A stretch of DNA of 64,000 nt, taken from NCBI RefSeq assembly GCF_049341065.1, contig NZ_JBMPIX010000001.1, forward strand, positions 62,001 through 126,000. Direction: 5' to 3'. Source of the DNA: Pacificoceanicola sp049341065. GTDB lineage: Bacteria; Pseudomonadota; Alphaproteobacteria; Rhodobacterales; Rhodobacteraceae. Below the pieces are notes generated by a model, which searched no databases, was not told the DNA's origin, and worked only from the letters and a program-made list of their open reading frames with translations. Below are positions 1-8,985 of this stretch, piece by piece. The translations under genes were made by a program, and so were the position numbers. Position 1 is the first letter of the stretch. The number at the start of each line of letters is the position of its first letter.

Positions 1-14
1 GCGCGGAGGGCGCA

Positions 15-317
15 ATGCTGATCGCTAGAACCTTGAACGGGCTTCAGGCCCACTCTTTAACACCCGAGCGCGCCCGCGAACTGGGCCAGCTTGGCTATAT
101 GCAATGGCTGGGGGCCTTGCCGCCCGACAGCGATTATGAGTTCGAAGCCGTGCGCGCCTATCTGCGCGCCATGGACTTTATCGAAACAGACCCTGCCATC
201 GCGGCCTTTTGCGACTTGATCCGCGACTCGCTGCGCAGGCCGCTGCGACCGCTTGATCTGGCGCTTCCCAAGGCCCGGCGGCGCGGCGGTGCGCGCAAAC
301 GGCGTCTGTCTATCTAG
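15..317 (+). CDS. Small conserved-looking hypothetical protein (100 aa)
   Basis: I do not recognise this 100-residue protein. It is soluble and mixed in charge, with no signal peptide or membrane segment. Its C-terminus is very basic (KARRRGGARKRR), which might contact nucleic acid or acidic partners. A GGAGGG sequence lies about 6 bases before the ATG and supports the start. It is the only intact gene left of the decayed minus-strand region, and its 3' end runs into that region. Its upstream context lies outside the window. The coding call is moderately sure; the function is unknown. Confidence 0.55.
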   Translation: MLIARTLNGLQAHSLTPERARELGQLGYMQWLGALPPDSDYEFEAVRAYLRAMDFIETDPAIAAFCDLIRDSLRRPLRPLDLALPKARRRGGARKRRLSI

Positions 318-850
318 TTTGCACCTGATCAGGTCCGCCCGCCGGGACCGGAGGTTCAACGGGCGGGCGGAGTGGCACGATCCCGTCAAACCACTTGGCG
401 CGCCGGGTGGCATTCAGGAACAGGTTGAACCGCAGCGCCTGTGCAACTTCGGGCGGTTCGACCAGATCATAGACAACGCTGGCCATGCATTCGGCAGGCT
501 GATCTGGCCCGAGGCGTCCGCCGCCAGGTTGTCTGTCAGGCTGCCGCTCCAGTAGCGTTTGACCATCGCGGCCTCGTCGCAAAAGGTGAACTCGCCCAGT
601 AGCGAATAGCCGGACAGCCAGGCACGTTCGGAATGGCCAGGCTTGGCGTCTGGCGGATCAGCAAGGGGCCGCCTTGCACGACATTGCGGCGCATGACCCC
701 CTTGAAGGCACCGCCGAACACCCCTTGCCAAAAGAACCCGGCTGAAAACGTCAAAGGGTCGTCGATGGGTCTGAGAGGAACACGTGGCTCATCGCGCTGC
801 GGCAAGCGATCGCCCCTATCGGTTTCGGCGCGCATCCAGCCGTGGCTGAC
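310..850 (-). pseudogene. Remnant of an unidentified minus-strand gene, split over several frames
   Basis: Coherent protein-like stretches occur in successive minus-strand frames: DDPLTFSAGFFWQGVFGG around 700-770, then AWLSGYSLLGEFTFC around 585-625, then DLVEPPEVAQALRFNLFLNA around 405-465, ending at a stop near 310. No frame stays open across the region, so I read it as one gene broken by at least two frameshifts. It lies directly downstream of the decayed FAD oxidoreductase and may have been its operon partner. I cannot name the family. Confidence 0.45.
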
Positions 851-852
851 GA

Positions 853-1991
853 CAACGCCGGGTCGGTCCCGGAGCGGCAAGGACTGCCGTCGCCTTCAAC
901 GCCGATCTGGTGCCGGTCTTGCAGCCCGCGGCCCGCGTCGTCGATATCGGTTCCCCCAACCGCCATGATACAGGCGCGGCCGACCCGCATGGTCTCTCGA
1001 TAACGCTTCAACGCGGCGATGCCGGGGATCAAAGTGGACAGTCCATCCAAAGCGGTTAAGCGCAGGCATTCAGGGGTGATCTGGGCGCGCTCTGTGTCGG
1101 GGCTGACGGTGGTGGACATGGACAGGCGCAGCGCCGGAGACCACGAGACATGGATTCGACGGTCACCGAACAGCACGAAATACCTATTGGCGCCGACAAA
1201 CCCCGTGGTCGATGGCAGCTTCACCTCGCCGGGCAGCACGTCGATTATCACTGTCGCGTTCCAGTGCTGCGACCAGACAAAGGGCGTCGCTGGCCCGGCC
1301 ATGGCATCCAGTCGCACCCGGTCTTCCCAAAGCGCATTTATAATCCAATCCGCCCTCGGAGTCTGGGGTGCGCCGGTTCCGCAAGGCAAAGGACATCCCC
1401 CCGGCGCTGCCTTGTTTCGCACTCACAACAGTGCAGTTGCCGCGAAACGCGATCAATGGGTGACATAGACCGCCGCCGAAACGAGATCGGCGATGCGCCC
1501 CGGATCAACAGCAATCTCAGGCGCGTGAAACTGCGCCTGAACGCTGCCTGCATAGATCGCGCGCCGGTCCTGCACGGTGACGGTCTGGCTGGGCTGGCAG
1601 GCCGAATTCGGCGCTCAGCTGCGCCTGCGTCTGGTCTACCATCTGTACATAGCGCCAAAGCGTATCGAATGAGCTCGCGGAGTTCTGGGGCACGATGTAA
1701 TTGAAACAGCCCGATGTGGTTTGCAAAGCTTTGGGCGTCTGCGTCAACCGCGCCGCGATGTCCCGAAACTGCAGCGATCCTGCTGCCAGCCGCCGGTGAA
1801 TATCTTGGCGGGGATCTGCGGCATAGACATAGCCAAGGTGCTGTTTGCCCTCATTGTGACAGCTTGCCTCCATCATCGGACGGCGGCGCGGTCGATCAGG
1901 TGACAGCGTGGCCGGACTGAGCCAGTTCCATCGCCGCAGCACATCCGGCAAGCCCTGCACCCAAAATGATCACAGGGCTGGTTTTCGGCAT
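853..1991 (-). pseudogene. Decayed FAD-dependent oxidoreductase (DAO family)
   Basis: The 5' end at 1991 encodes MPKTSPVIILGAGLAGCAAA, a Rossmann FAD-binding beta-alpha-beta fold with GxGxxG. Family-like segments then follow in other frames: MMEASCHNEGKQHLGYVYA near 1830-1880, a segment with FHAPEIAVDPGRIADL near 1500-1540, IAFRGNCTVV near 1430-1455, LPSTTGFVGANRYFVLFGD near 1170-1225, and GGTDIDDAGRGLQDRHQIG near 910-965. The order matches DAO-type oxidoreductases often found in surface-polysaccharide clusters. At least four frame changes are needed to join them, so no functional protein is expected. The rest of the window is intact, which argues against sequencing error. Confidence 0.75.
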
Positions 1992-2126
1992 GTTGGTCTT
2001 TCGAATTGGAGCAGGCCGGTAGGCACCAGAGCCATTGCGGGTCGGGAAAGTCGATCCAAAGTCCAGAGGAATGCTCGGGCCCGTTGCCCTGCCATCGGGC
2101 AATTTGGCATGGATCGCGCTTTGGGG

Positions 2127-2795
2127 TCAGGCGGACACAGGCTGCCCCGGTCCCATGACAGTGTCAAAGCTGCGGCGCAAAGCGACGTCGAGATCGTCCA
2201 TTCCCACCGGAAGACCCAGATCGACAAGGCTGGTCACGCCATATTCGGTGATGCCACAAGGCACGATGCCGGCGAAATGCTCCAGATCCGGTTCGACGTT
2301 GATCGAGATGCCGTGAAAGCTGACCCATTTGCGCAACCGGATGCCAATGGCCGCAATCTTGTCCTCAGCGGGTTTGCCGGATGCAGTCAGGGGGCGGTCG
2401 GGGCGTTCGATCCAGACGCCGACCCGCCCGTCGCGGATATGTCCCGTCAGACCGAATTCGCCCAAGGTGGCAATCACCCATGCCTCCAGATCGCGGACAA
2501 AGCAGCGCACGTCATGGCCGCGTTTGCCAACATCGAGCATGACATAGACCACCCGTTGACCCGGCCCGTGATAGGTGTACTGCCCACCGCGTTTCGCCTC
2601 GAACACCGGAAAGCGGTCGGGGTCCTTGAGGTCTTCGATCCGGGCGCTGGTGCCTGCGGTATAGAGCGGCGGATGCTCCAGCAGCCAGACGCATTCCTCG
2701 GCGGTGCCCGCAGCGATCTCGGCGACGCGCGCTTCCATAAAGGTCAGCGCCTCGGTGTAATCAGTCAGACCTTCGGTGATCTTCCATTCGACCAT
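2127..2795 (-). CDS. lipB: Octanoyltransferase LipB
   Basis: LipB transfers the octanoyl group from octanoyl-ACP to lipoyl domains of 2-oxoacid dehydrogenases and the glycine cleavage H protein, the first step of lipoate synthesis in the cytoplasm. The 222-residue length is normal. The signature RGGQYTYHGPGQ is at about residues 69-80. The catalytic Lys is in EDKIAAIG (K146) and the catalytic Cys in GIVPCGI (C180). The gene starts 4 bases after the LytTR gene stop, so the two are probably co-transcribed. Downstream lies only the decayed region. Confidence 0.96.
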   Translation of the reverse strand: MVEWKITEGLTDYTEALTFMEARVAEIAAGTAEECVWLLEHPPLYTAGTSARIEDLKDPDRFPVFEAKRGGQYTYHGPGQRVVYVMLDVGKRGHDVRCFVRDLEAWVIATLGEFGLTGHIRDGRVGVWIERPDRPLTASGKPAEDKIAAIGIRLRKWVSFHGISINVEPDLEHFAGIVPCGITEYGVTSLVDLGLPVGMDDLDVALRRSFDTVMGPGQPVSA

Positions 2796-2799
2796 CTAC

Positions 2800-3597
2800 T
2801 TACCGGGGCAAAAGCCCCGCCTCCTTGATCTTGGGCACATTGGCCCGACTGACGGGCAGTTCGGCGCCGCCACGCATTGTCAGGATCGCCCGATCCCCCT
2901 CGCGCCGCGCGGCGGTGACCTGCCCGAAGGCCGCCCAATGCGAGCGGTGCACCTGATCACCCTGCGTTGGCCCAACTTCGCGCATGGCATCTGACAACCG
3001 CATTAGCAACAGCTCTTCGCCCTTGGTGGTGTGCACCCTGACATAGTGATCTTCGACCGAAAGCGCCACCAACGCACCGCGTTTGTCCAAGGGCAGGCGT
3101 TCGAGGATCGGCGGCAGGCTGGCCGAGGCGTCGGCAGGCGTCGGGGCGCGCAGATGTTCGGCCGCCACATTGATCGCCGCAGTCACGATCAGGGTGATGA
3201 CAAAGAGCGTTCCGAGAAACTCAGCCCATTCCGTGCCCGAAGGCAGCCAGCCAAAGACCAGCCAATTGACGACCAGAACCAGCCCGCTGATGGCCAGTGC
3301 AGTGGCACTTCCGACCGCCAGGACCTGTTGCCACAGCTTTTGCCCTGCCAGCTTGGGGCGCAGGACAGCGCCGACCAGCACACCGGCAGAATAGGTCGCA
3401 AAGACCAGACCCAGCCAATAAGCCAGTCGCGCAACAAGTCCCAGAAACTGATCGGTGCCGAACGGTCCGGCAAGGGCAAGCACCGCGCCGGCTCCACCAG
3501 CAATCACCAGCGTTGCAGGCTGGCCCATATGGCGCCGCCATTCCCGAAGCGTGGATTGCGGATCACTGTCACTCACGAAGGCGGCCCCCTGTTTCAC
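2800..3597 (-). CDS. Membrane-anchored LytTR-family DNA-binding regulator
   Basis: This 265-residue protein has about four hydrophobic segments in residues 25-150, followed by a LytTR domain in the last ~100 residues (LSVEDHYVRVHTTKGEELL, then VHRSHWAA and the LTMRGGAELPVSR strand). LytTR domains bind DNA direct repeats. The membrane portion suggests signal sensing at the inner membrane without a phosphorelay receiver. It sits immediately upstream of lipB, an arrangement common in Rhodobacterales as far as I recall. The signal and targets are unknown. The start could be one of a few in-frame codons near the N-terminus. Confidence 0.85.
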   Translation of the reverse strand: MKQGAAFVSDSDPQSTLREWRRHMGQPATLVIAGGAGAVLALAGPFGTDQFLGLVARLAYWLGLVFATYSAGVLVGAVLRPKLAGQKLWQQVLAVGSATALAISGLVLVVNWLVFGWLPSGTEWAEFLGTLFVITLIVTAAINVAAEHLRAPTPADASASLPPILERLPLDKRGALVALSVEDHYVRVHTTKGEELLLMRLSDAMREVGPTQGDQVHRSHWAAFGQVTAARREGDRAILTMRGGAELPVSRANVPKIKEAGLLPR

Positions 3598-3672
3598 GTA
3601 GTCGGGATGGCACGAGCAGACTGGCTTTGTCTAGCTGGGCAGGCAAGTTCCCTGCCTGAAAGGACCGATTGA

Positions 3673-4191
3673 ATGACCCTTGCCCCCCTGCTGAGCGCCC
3701 CGGTGCATATCCAGATCCACGCCTTTGCAGCCATGATTGCGCTCGGGCTAGGCCCCGCCGTCATATACCGCCGCCGCCGCGACACGCTGCACAAGGTGGC
3801 AGGGTATATCTGGGTTGGTGCCATGGTGCTGACCGCGCTGTCGTCCTTTTCGATCCGGAGCTTTGCGCTGGTTGGTCCTTTCAGTCCGATACACCTGCTG
3901 GCACTTCTGACGCTTTGGTCGACCTGGCTGGGGATGCGGCATGCTGTTGCGGGGCGTATCCGGGCGCATGAACAGGTCATGCAAGGCCTCTATTGGCGCG
4001 GGTTGTGCGTCGCTGCCTTGTTCAACTTTCTACCCGGGCGCGTGGTCAACCGTATCTTTTTTGCGCAAGCGGCCGAGCTGGGCTACGTGGTGATCGCTCT
4101 GGGCGGGATCGCGCTTGTTGCGCAGTATTGGCGGGGGCGGCGCCTGTCCCGTCGGGTCGCCAGAACGGCCGCGACGATCGCGGGCGCTTAG
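3673..4191 (+). CDS. DUF2306-like integral membrane protein
   Basis: The 172-residue protein has about four to five membrane helices. The N-terminal segment HIQIHAFAAMIALGLGP is followed by YRRRRDTLHKVAGYIWVGAM, a pattern typical of DUF2306/YozB-like proteins where conserved His residues sit at helix ends. The role of the family is not established. A single-gene unit diverges from the LytTR-lipB pair, with about 75 bases between them. GGACCG before the ATG is a weak ribosome site. The family call is moderate; membrane location is clear. Confidence 0.75.
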   Translation: MTLAPLLSAPVHIQIHAFAAMIALGLGPAVIYRRRRDTLHKVAGYIWVGAMVLTALSSFSIRSFALVGPFSPIHLLALLTLWSTWLGMRHAVAGRIRAHEQVMQGLYWRGLCVAALFNFLPGRVVNRIFFAQAAELGYVVIALGGIALVAQYWRGRRLSRRVARTAATIAGA

Positions 4192-4393
4192 GCGGCTCAT
4201 CTTGTCATCCCAGCCCGAGTATTTATGGGTTTGTTCTACAAGAATGGCGCGAATTTCGATGCGCTTGGGAACGCCAAATAAAGGTGTATTGCGCGGCGCC
4301 AGACTTGCTTTCAGGAAAGCGCAAGAAAGCGCATTTTCTCTCTTCACATCCTCGGCGCGCTTATGTAGAGAGCCTCCACCAAGCCTAGACAGT

Positions 4394-4480
4394 GCGGTCG
4401 TGGCGGAATTGGTAGACGCGCAGCGTTGAGGTCGCTGTGGGGTAACTCCCGTGGAGGTTCGAGTCCTCTCGACCGCACCA
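4394..4480 (+). tRNA. tRNA-Leu (anticodon GAG)
   Basis: This is an 87-nt class II tRNA. The acceptor stem GCGGTCG pairs with CGACCGC. The D-arm contains GGCGGAATTGGTAGACGC, the anticodon loop is TTGAGGT (GAG, reading CTC/CTT), and there is a long variable arm. The T-loop is TTCGAGT and the 3' CCA is encoded. The preceding ~200 bases (4192-4393) hold no gene I can support; a TATGTA at 4362-4367 could be a -10 element. I saw no duplicated 3' tRNA end that would mark an integrated element. Confidence 0.97.
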
Positions 4481-4506
4481 TTCATTCAGCGGAATGAGAC
4501 GAGATC

Positions 4507-4531
4507 GGCGCCCTGCCTGAGGCGCCTTTTT
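4507..4531 (+). terminator. Rho-independent terminator of tRNA-Leu
   Basis: GGCGCC at 4507-4512 pairs with GGCGCC at 4521-4526 around an 8-nt loop, followed by TTTTT at 4527-4531. It lies 26 bases after the tRNA and just before the convergent adaptor gene. Confidence 0.8.
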
Positions 4532-4555
4532 GCGTTTCAAGGGCGCGGGGTCGCG

Positions 4556-5767
4556 TCATTCACGCACCGCCGGCGCAAGCAGTGCGCCTTCGATCACCGC
4601 ATCTCCGGGGTGGCTGACAACCTGTTCGTTCTCTGAAAGGCCGGACAGCACTTCAGCGACCTGATCGTTGCGGCGACCGATTTCGATGGTTTTCAACGTC
4701 GCATAGCCGCCGTCATCGGCAAACACCGCCCAGTCGTTGCCCTGCCGGAACAGCGCGCCCAAGGGCACCGTCAGCACATCTGGCGCCTGCCAGACGATGA
4801 TCTCGAGGCGCAGGGCGTAGGCGTCGCCAAGGCCCGGGCGGTCTTCTGGTGGTGATATGAAGTCAAAGATCGCTTCGACCCGCTGCTCCTCGATTCCCAA
4901 GGCGGAGACCTCGGTGCGCGCCAGCGGGTCGATCTGGCGCAGCTTGGCGGAAAGGGTGCCGTCGCCGCCCCACCGGGTGATCCGCGCCTCAGCGCTTTCG
5001 GGGATGCGCACGGCGTCGCGCGACAGCGGGTCGGCGACAATTTCGAGATCGCTGGGATCGCCGATGGTCAGCAGCCGCTGGCCGGCAGTGACAGGGCGTT
5101 CGCTGATCTGGTCGATCGACAGGACCACGCCATCGGCCGGGGCGGTGATCTGCACACAGCACGAGCCATTGGCATCGCGGGCGGCATCCGGGCCGATCAG
5201 GGCGGCCTGCGCGCGCTCCAGCGTGCTTTGCGCCATGGCGCGGCCAGAGATGGCGGTGTTGCGCGCGGCCTCGGCCACGCTGAGTGCCTGCATGGCATCC
5301 TCAAGCCGCACCAGCGAGGCGACGCCGCGCTCGACAAGAGCCTTGGTTCTGTCGACCTGCGATTTGGCATAGGTCAGGTCTGCCTCGGCCTGGGCAAGCT
5401 GGCTTTTGGAGACGTTCAGCGCGGCTTCGGCCTCGTGGACGGCGGCTTCGGCTTCGGTGCGGCTGCGCAGGTCCAACAGGCTGGGCGCGACCGGTTCGAC
5501 CAAGGCCACAGGGGTGACGCCTGCGGCCACCACGTCGCCGACCCGCACGGGAGAGCGGATGGCAGTCCCGGTGATTGGCGAAGACACCTCCCATATCTCG
5601 CGGATGCGGGTCACGCCATCGACCTCGACGGTTACTTCCATCGGGCCGCGTGTGACCCGCGCAAGATCGACGGTGACGGGCACCGGGCGCAGGATGCCCC
5701 AGACAAGCAGGCCAATCAGGCCAAGGCCAAAGAGGCTGATGAGGGCGAGTCTTGTGCTGCGTTTCAT
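4556..5767 (-). CDS. Periplasmic adaptor (HlyD/MacA-type membrane fusion protein) of an ABC exporter
   Basis: The adaptor links an inner-membrane ABC transporter to the periplasm or an outer-membrane channel. An N-terminal anchor helix (LALISLFGLGLIGLLVWGIL) is followed by a lipoyl-like half (ITGTAIRSPVRVGDVVAAG), a coiled-coil hairpin rich in Ala/Glu/Gln at about residues 100-190, the second lipoyl half (ITAPADGVVLSI), and beta-barrel domains. I chose the ATG at 5767 (MKRSTRLAL) rather than one 13 codons upstream, because it lies 4 bases past the permease stop. It is the last gene of an ATPase-permease-adaptor operon. Confidence 0.88.
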   Translation of the reverse strand: MKRSTRLALISLFGLGLIGLLVWGILRPVPVTVDLARVTRGPMEVTVEVDGVTRIREIWEVSSPITGTAIRSPVRVGDVVAAGVTPVALVEPVAPSLLDLRSRTEAEAAVHEAEAALNVSKSQLAQAEADLTYAKSQVDRTKALVERGVASLVRLEDAMQALSVAEAARNTAISGRAMAQSTLERAQAALIGPDAARDANGSCCVQITAPADGVVLSIDQISERPVTAGQRLLTIGDPSDLEIVADPLSRDAVRIPESAEARITRWGGDGTLSAKLRQIDPLARTEVSALGIEEQRVEAIFDFISPPEDRPGLGDAYALRLEIIVWQAPDVLTVPLGALFRQGNDWAVFADDGGYATLKTIEIGRRNDQVAEVLSGLSENEQVVSHPGDAVIEGALLAPAVRE

Positions 5768-5771
5768 GTGG

Positions 5772-8141
5772 TCATTCCCGGGTTTTGAGGACGGCGACAA
5801 GGTCAAGATGATCCAGCCGCTGGCGCACGATCAAAGCGGCGGCGGCGGTTGCGGCAAGCGACACAAGGCTCGCCTTGGAGAAATTGGCGAGCGTCAGGAC
5901 CAGAGGCATGCGGTAGAGATCGCTGTCAAATCCCACCACCATCAGCCATGCGATCCCGGCCCCGATCGCCCAACCCAAAGGTTGCGCAAACAGCACCAGT
6001 GCGGCGGTTTCCCCCAGCAGGATCGCCGAAATCTCCGGCTTGGTGAAGCCGAGGATGCGCAGGCTGGCCAGCTCGCGCGCCCTTTCCGACAGCTGGATGC
6101 GTGCGCCATTGTAGGCGACGCCGACGGTGATCAGCACGGCGATGATGATAAAGACGATCTGGCTGATCCGCAGGTTCTGCGCCAGAGTATCGCGAAAACT
6201 GTCGCGCACCTCGGTCAACATGACCAGCGAGGCGACGCTGGGCAGGCTTTTGATCTTGGACTGAAAGGCGGGCACCTGCAGCGGGTCCAGCGCCACATTC
6301 AACGAGGTCACGCGCGGGGCGACCATCAACCTGCGTGACAGAGCCTCAAGCTGCATATAGGCGCCAAGGCCAAGGTACTGCGTGGCGATCCCCGAGACAG
6401 GAATGTCAAAGCTGGCGCGGCGGCCCTCGGTCACCTCGATATGTACCAGATCGCCGGGCGCAAGGTTCAAATGGTTGGCCAGTTGGCTTGACAGCACGAT
6501 GCCTTCGGCGGGGACAGGGACCACGCGATCCTCGGTGTCCAGTGTCCTCACCAGATCGCCGCCGGGCGGGTGCGCGCTGATGGCCACTTGTTTGCTGAGT
6601 GGCCCGTTCCAAAGCGTGGCGGGCAAATCGAACTGCGGCTCGACCCGCATGACACCGGGCAACTGGGCGACGTCCTGAACCACCTCCAGCGTCGTTTCCG
6701 AGGCCAGGACAAGCGTGGCATGCTGGCGGCTGGCCTTGAAGAACGCGCTTTCGATCACCCGATCCATCGAGTCCGAGAAAAAGCCTGAGGCGATCAGGAC
6801 GCCCACGCCAAAAGCCAACCCCAGTGATGTTGAAAAGGCCCGCATTGGCCAGCGGATCAAGCCGCGCAAGACGATCATCTCGGATTGCGACAGGCGCGCC
6901 CAGATTGCGAGACGGTCCAGCACGCCATGGCGGAAATGCGGCGGGGCAGGCGGGGCCATGGCCACGGCGGGGGCCAGTCGCGCCGCCGCAAGGACCGCGC
7001 GCATCGCGCCAATGGCCGCCGCCGACAATCCTATCAACCCGGAGAGGGCGTAGGTGTCCAGACCCTCTGGCCGCACGAGCCAAGGGAAGTCGTAGAACTT
7101 CGCGTAAATCCGCGCCATGCCGCTGGTCAGCCATGCGCCAACCGCCCAGCCCATGGCGATCCCGACAATTGCGATCAATCCGGCCATTACCAGATAATGC
7201 AGGCCGATCTCGGTGTTGCGGTATCCCAGCGCCTTGAGCAGCCCGATCTCGCTTCGCTCCAGCGCCACGATGTGACCCAGCACCATGTTGACCAGAAAGG
7301 CGGCGATGCCGAAAAACACCGGCGGCAGAACAAGTGTCATGTTGCGCAGCCCGTCCAGCTCCGCCTGAAGAAAGGAATGGCTGATCTGCTTTTCGCGGTC
7401 ATGCGGGCCGGGGCCGCCCCATGGCTCCAGCAGGCGGTCCACTTGGTCGATCACCGCATCCGGATTGGCGTCGCGGCGCAGGGACAGCGTCAGATCATTG
7501 AACGCGCCGGTCATGCCAAAGGTCGCCGCAGCAGCGCGTTGCGGCATCCAGATCATGCCAAAGCCCGCGTCGTCCGGCATCAACCCGCCGGGGGGCAAAG
7601 CATAGATGAACTCGGGTGAGCGCAGCGTGCCGGTGATGGTGAAATCAATCCGTGTGCCGTCCGTGATGGCGGAAAAGCGATCTCCGGGCAGGTAATCGTT
7701 CGCGGCGGCAAAGCGAGCACTGACGGCGACCTCGGTTTCCGCGTCCGGGTCCGGCAAGCGCCCGCTGACGAGAATTGGCACGTTCAGTTTCGCGCTGCTT
7801 TCCGGCAGCGACAGCACCCGTCCGGCGGCCGGCGCCGCGCGTCCCGGCAGATCAAGGATCACCCAGCCTGTAACCCGCGCTTCGGCGGCGCGCACGCCGT
7901 CAATTTCCCGAACCTCGTCGAGCAGCGACAAGGGCGCCCTGCGGGCAGTGGCGAAGATATCGGCAAAACCCTGACGATCGTAATAATCGCGCTGCGTTGC
8001 CTCAAGCGCGCGCAACATGCCAAAGCCGGTCAGAAAGATCGCCACGCCGCAGGCCAGCACCAGCGCGATGGCCAGCGCCTGCGTCTTGAGCCGCCACAGA
8101 TCGCGCAGCAGCTTTCGGTCAAGGGCGTGCAGCGTCACCAT
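5772..8141 (-). CDS. MacB/FtsX-like ABC transporter permease
   Basis: The 789-residue protein has an N-terminal membrane helix, a large periplasmic domain, and two FtsX-type membrane blocks (about residues 265-400 and 650-789), with an internal helix near residue 430. The motif ERSEIGLLKALGYRNTEIG in the first block and ERARELASLRILGFTKPEI in the second are the coupling-helix signatures of the FtsX/MacB superfamily, which drives mechanotransmission rather than classical channel transport. It overlaps the ATPase gene by 7 bases. The substrate is unknown; candidates include lipids, lipoproteins or peptides. Confidence 0.9.
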   Translation of the reverse strand: MVTLHALDRKLLRDLWRLKTQALAIALVLACGVAIFLTGFGMLRALEATQRDYYDRQGFADIFATARRAPLSLLDEVREIDGVRAAEARVTGWVILDLPGRAAPAAGRVLSLPESSAKLNVPILVSGRLPDPDAETEVAVSARFAAANDYLPGDRFSAITDGTRIDFTITGTLRSPEFIYALPPGGLMPDDAGFGMIWMPQRAAAATFGMTGAFNDLTLSLRRDANPDAVIDQVDRLLEPWGGPGPHDREKQISHSFLQAELDGLRNMTLVLPPVFFGIAAFLVNMVLGHIVALERSEIGLLKALGYRNTEIGLHYLVMAGLIAIVGIAMGWAVGAWLTSGMARIYAKFYDFPWLVRPEGLDTYALSGLIGLSAAAIGAMRAVLAAARLAPAVAMAPPAPPHFRHGVLDRLAIWARLSQSEMIVLRGLIRWPMRAFSTSLGLAFGVGVLIASGFFSDSMDRVIESAFFKASRQHATLVLASETTLEVVQDVAQLPGVMRVEPQFDLPATLWNGPLSKQVAISAHPPGGDLVRTLDTEDRVVPVPAEGIVLSSQLANHLNLAPGDLVHIEVTEGRRASFDIPVSGIATQYLGLGAYMQLEALSRRLMVAPRVTSLNVALDPLQVPAFQSKIKSLPSVASLVMLTEVRDSFRDTLAQNLRISQIVFIIIAVLITVGVAYNGARIQLSERARELASLRILGFTKPEISAILLGETAALVLFAQPLGWAIGAGIAWLMVVGFDSDLYRMPLVLTLANFSKASLVSLAATAAAALIVRQRLDHLDLVAVLKTRE

Positions 8142-8896
8142 TCGATCTCGGCCGGGGTCAGGCGGCTGTCATTGCGGGTGACTTCGGTGACCTTGCCATC
8201 CTGAAACCAGATCACCCGGTGCGCCATGCGCCGGATCCCCGCGTTATGGGTAATGATCAGCGTGGTCGTCCCGAATTTGACGTTCACCTCGTTCAGCGCC
8301 TCAAGCACCGAAACGCCGGTGCGGCTGTCCAACGCGCCGGTCGGTTCATCACACAACAGTACGGCGGGACGCTTGGCGATGGCGCGGGCAATGGCGACAC
8401 GTTGCTGTTCGCCGCCAGACATCTGCGACGGGAAGTGATCCATGCGGTCGTCCAACCCGACCAGCGCCAGCGCCTCTTCGGTGGGCATCGGGTCATGCGC
8501 CACGTCCGTGACCAGCGCGACGTTTTCGCGGGCGGTCAGGCTGGGCACAAGGTTATAGAACTGAAAGACAAAGCCGACATGGTCGCGCCGGTACAGCGTC
8601 AATTGCCGGTCGCTCATCGCGGTCAGTTCCTTGTCATGGAACCAAGCCTTCCCCGAAGTTGCCTGATCCAGTCCGCCAAGGATGTTCAAGAGCGTGGATT
8701 TTCCGCTGCCGGAGGGCCCTAGAAGCACGACGACCTCGCCCTTGGGCAAGGCCAGATCGACGCCGTCCAGCGCCCGCACGGGGGCCGTGTCCTTGCCGCC
8801 GTAAAGCTTGGTCAGGCCCTGCGTGCGGAACACTGATCCCTCAGGGGTGGTCCCCTGTGCAGGCAGAGGTGCGGATGGCTTGGCTTGGCTCGGCAT
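8135..8896 (-). CDS. ABC transporter ATPase of the MacB/LolD type
   Basis: This is the nucleotide-binding subunit for the adjacent permease. It has Walker A GPSGSGKST (residues 60-68), the Q-loop in VFQFYNLVPSLTARENV, signature MSGGEQQRVAIARA, Walker B VLLCDEPTGALDS and the H-loop ITHN. The VPSLTARENV and EPTGALDS patterns are typical of the LolD/MacB/FtsE branch. The ATG at 8896 is preferred over one 21 codons upstream because GAGGA precedes it. It is the first gene of the three-gene operon; the 89 bases between it and the RTX gene show nothing clear. Confidence 0.93.
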   Translation of the reverse strand: MPSQAKPSAPLPAQGTTPEGSVFRTQGLTKLYGGKDTAPVRALDGVDLALPKGEVVVLLGPSGSGKSTLLNILGGLDQATSGKAWFHDKELTAMSDRQLTLYRRDHVGFVFQFYNLVPSLTARENVALVTDVAHDPMPTEEALALVGLDDRMDHFPSQMSGGEQQRVAIARAIAKRPAVLLCDEPTGALDSRTGVSVLEALNEVNVKFGTTTLIITHNAGIRRMAHRVIWFQDGKVTEVTRNDSRLTPAEIEW

Positions 8897-8985
8897 TTGG
8901 TCCTCGTGACTGCGACGTCGGTGCAATCTTAAGAGGTTTGCAGTGCGGCTCAATGACAAGGATCAAGCTGCTGAACCCGCCCGAC

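Noticed and set aside
4394..4480. tRNA-Leu as an integration site for a mobile element
   Set aside because: No integrase gene, no duplicated 3' tRNA segment and no change of base composition were seen nearby.
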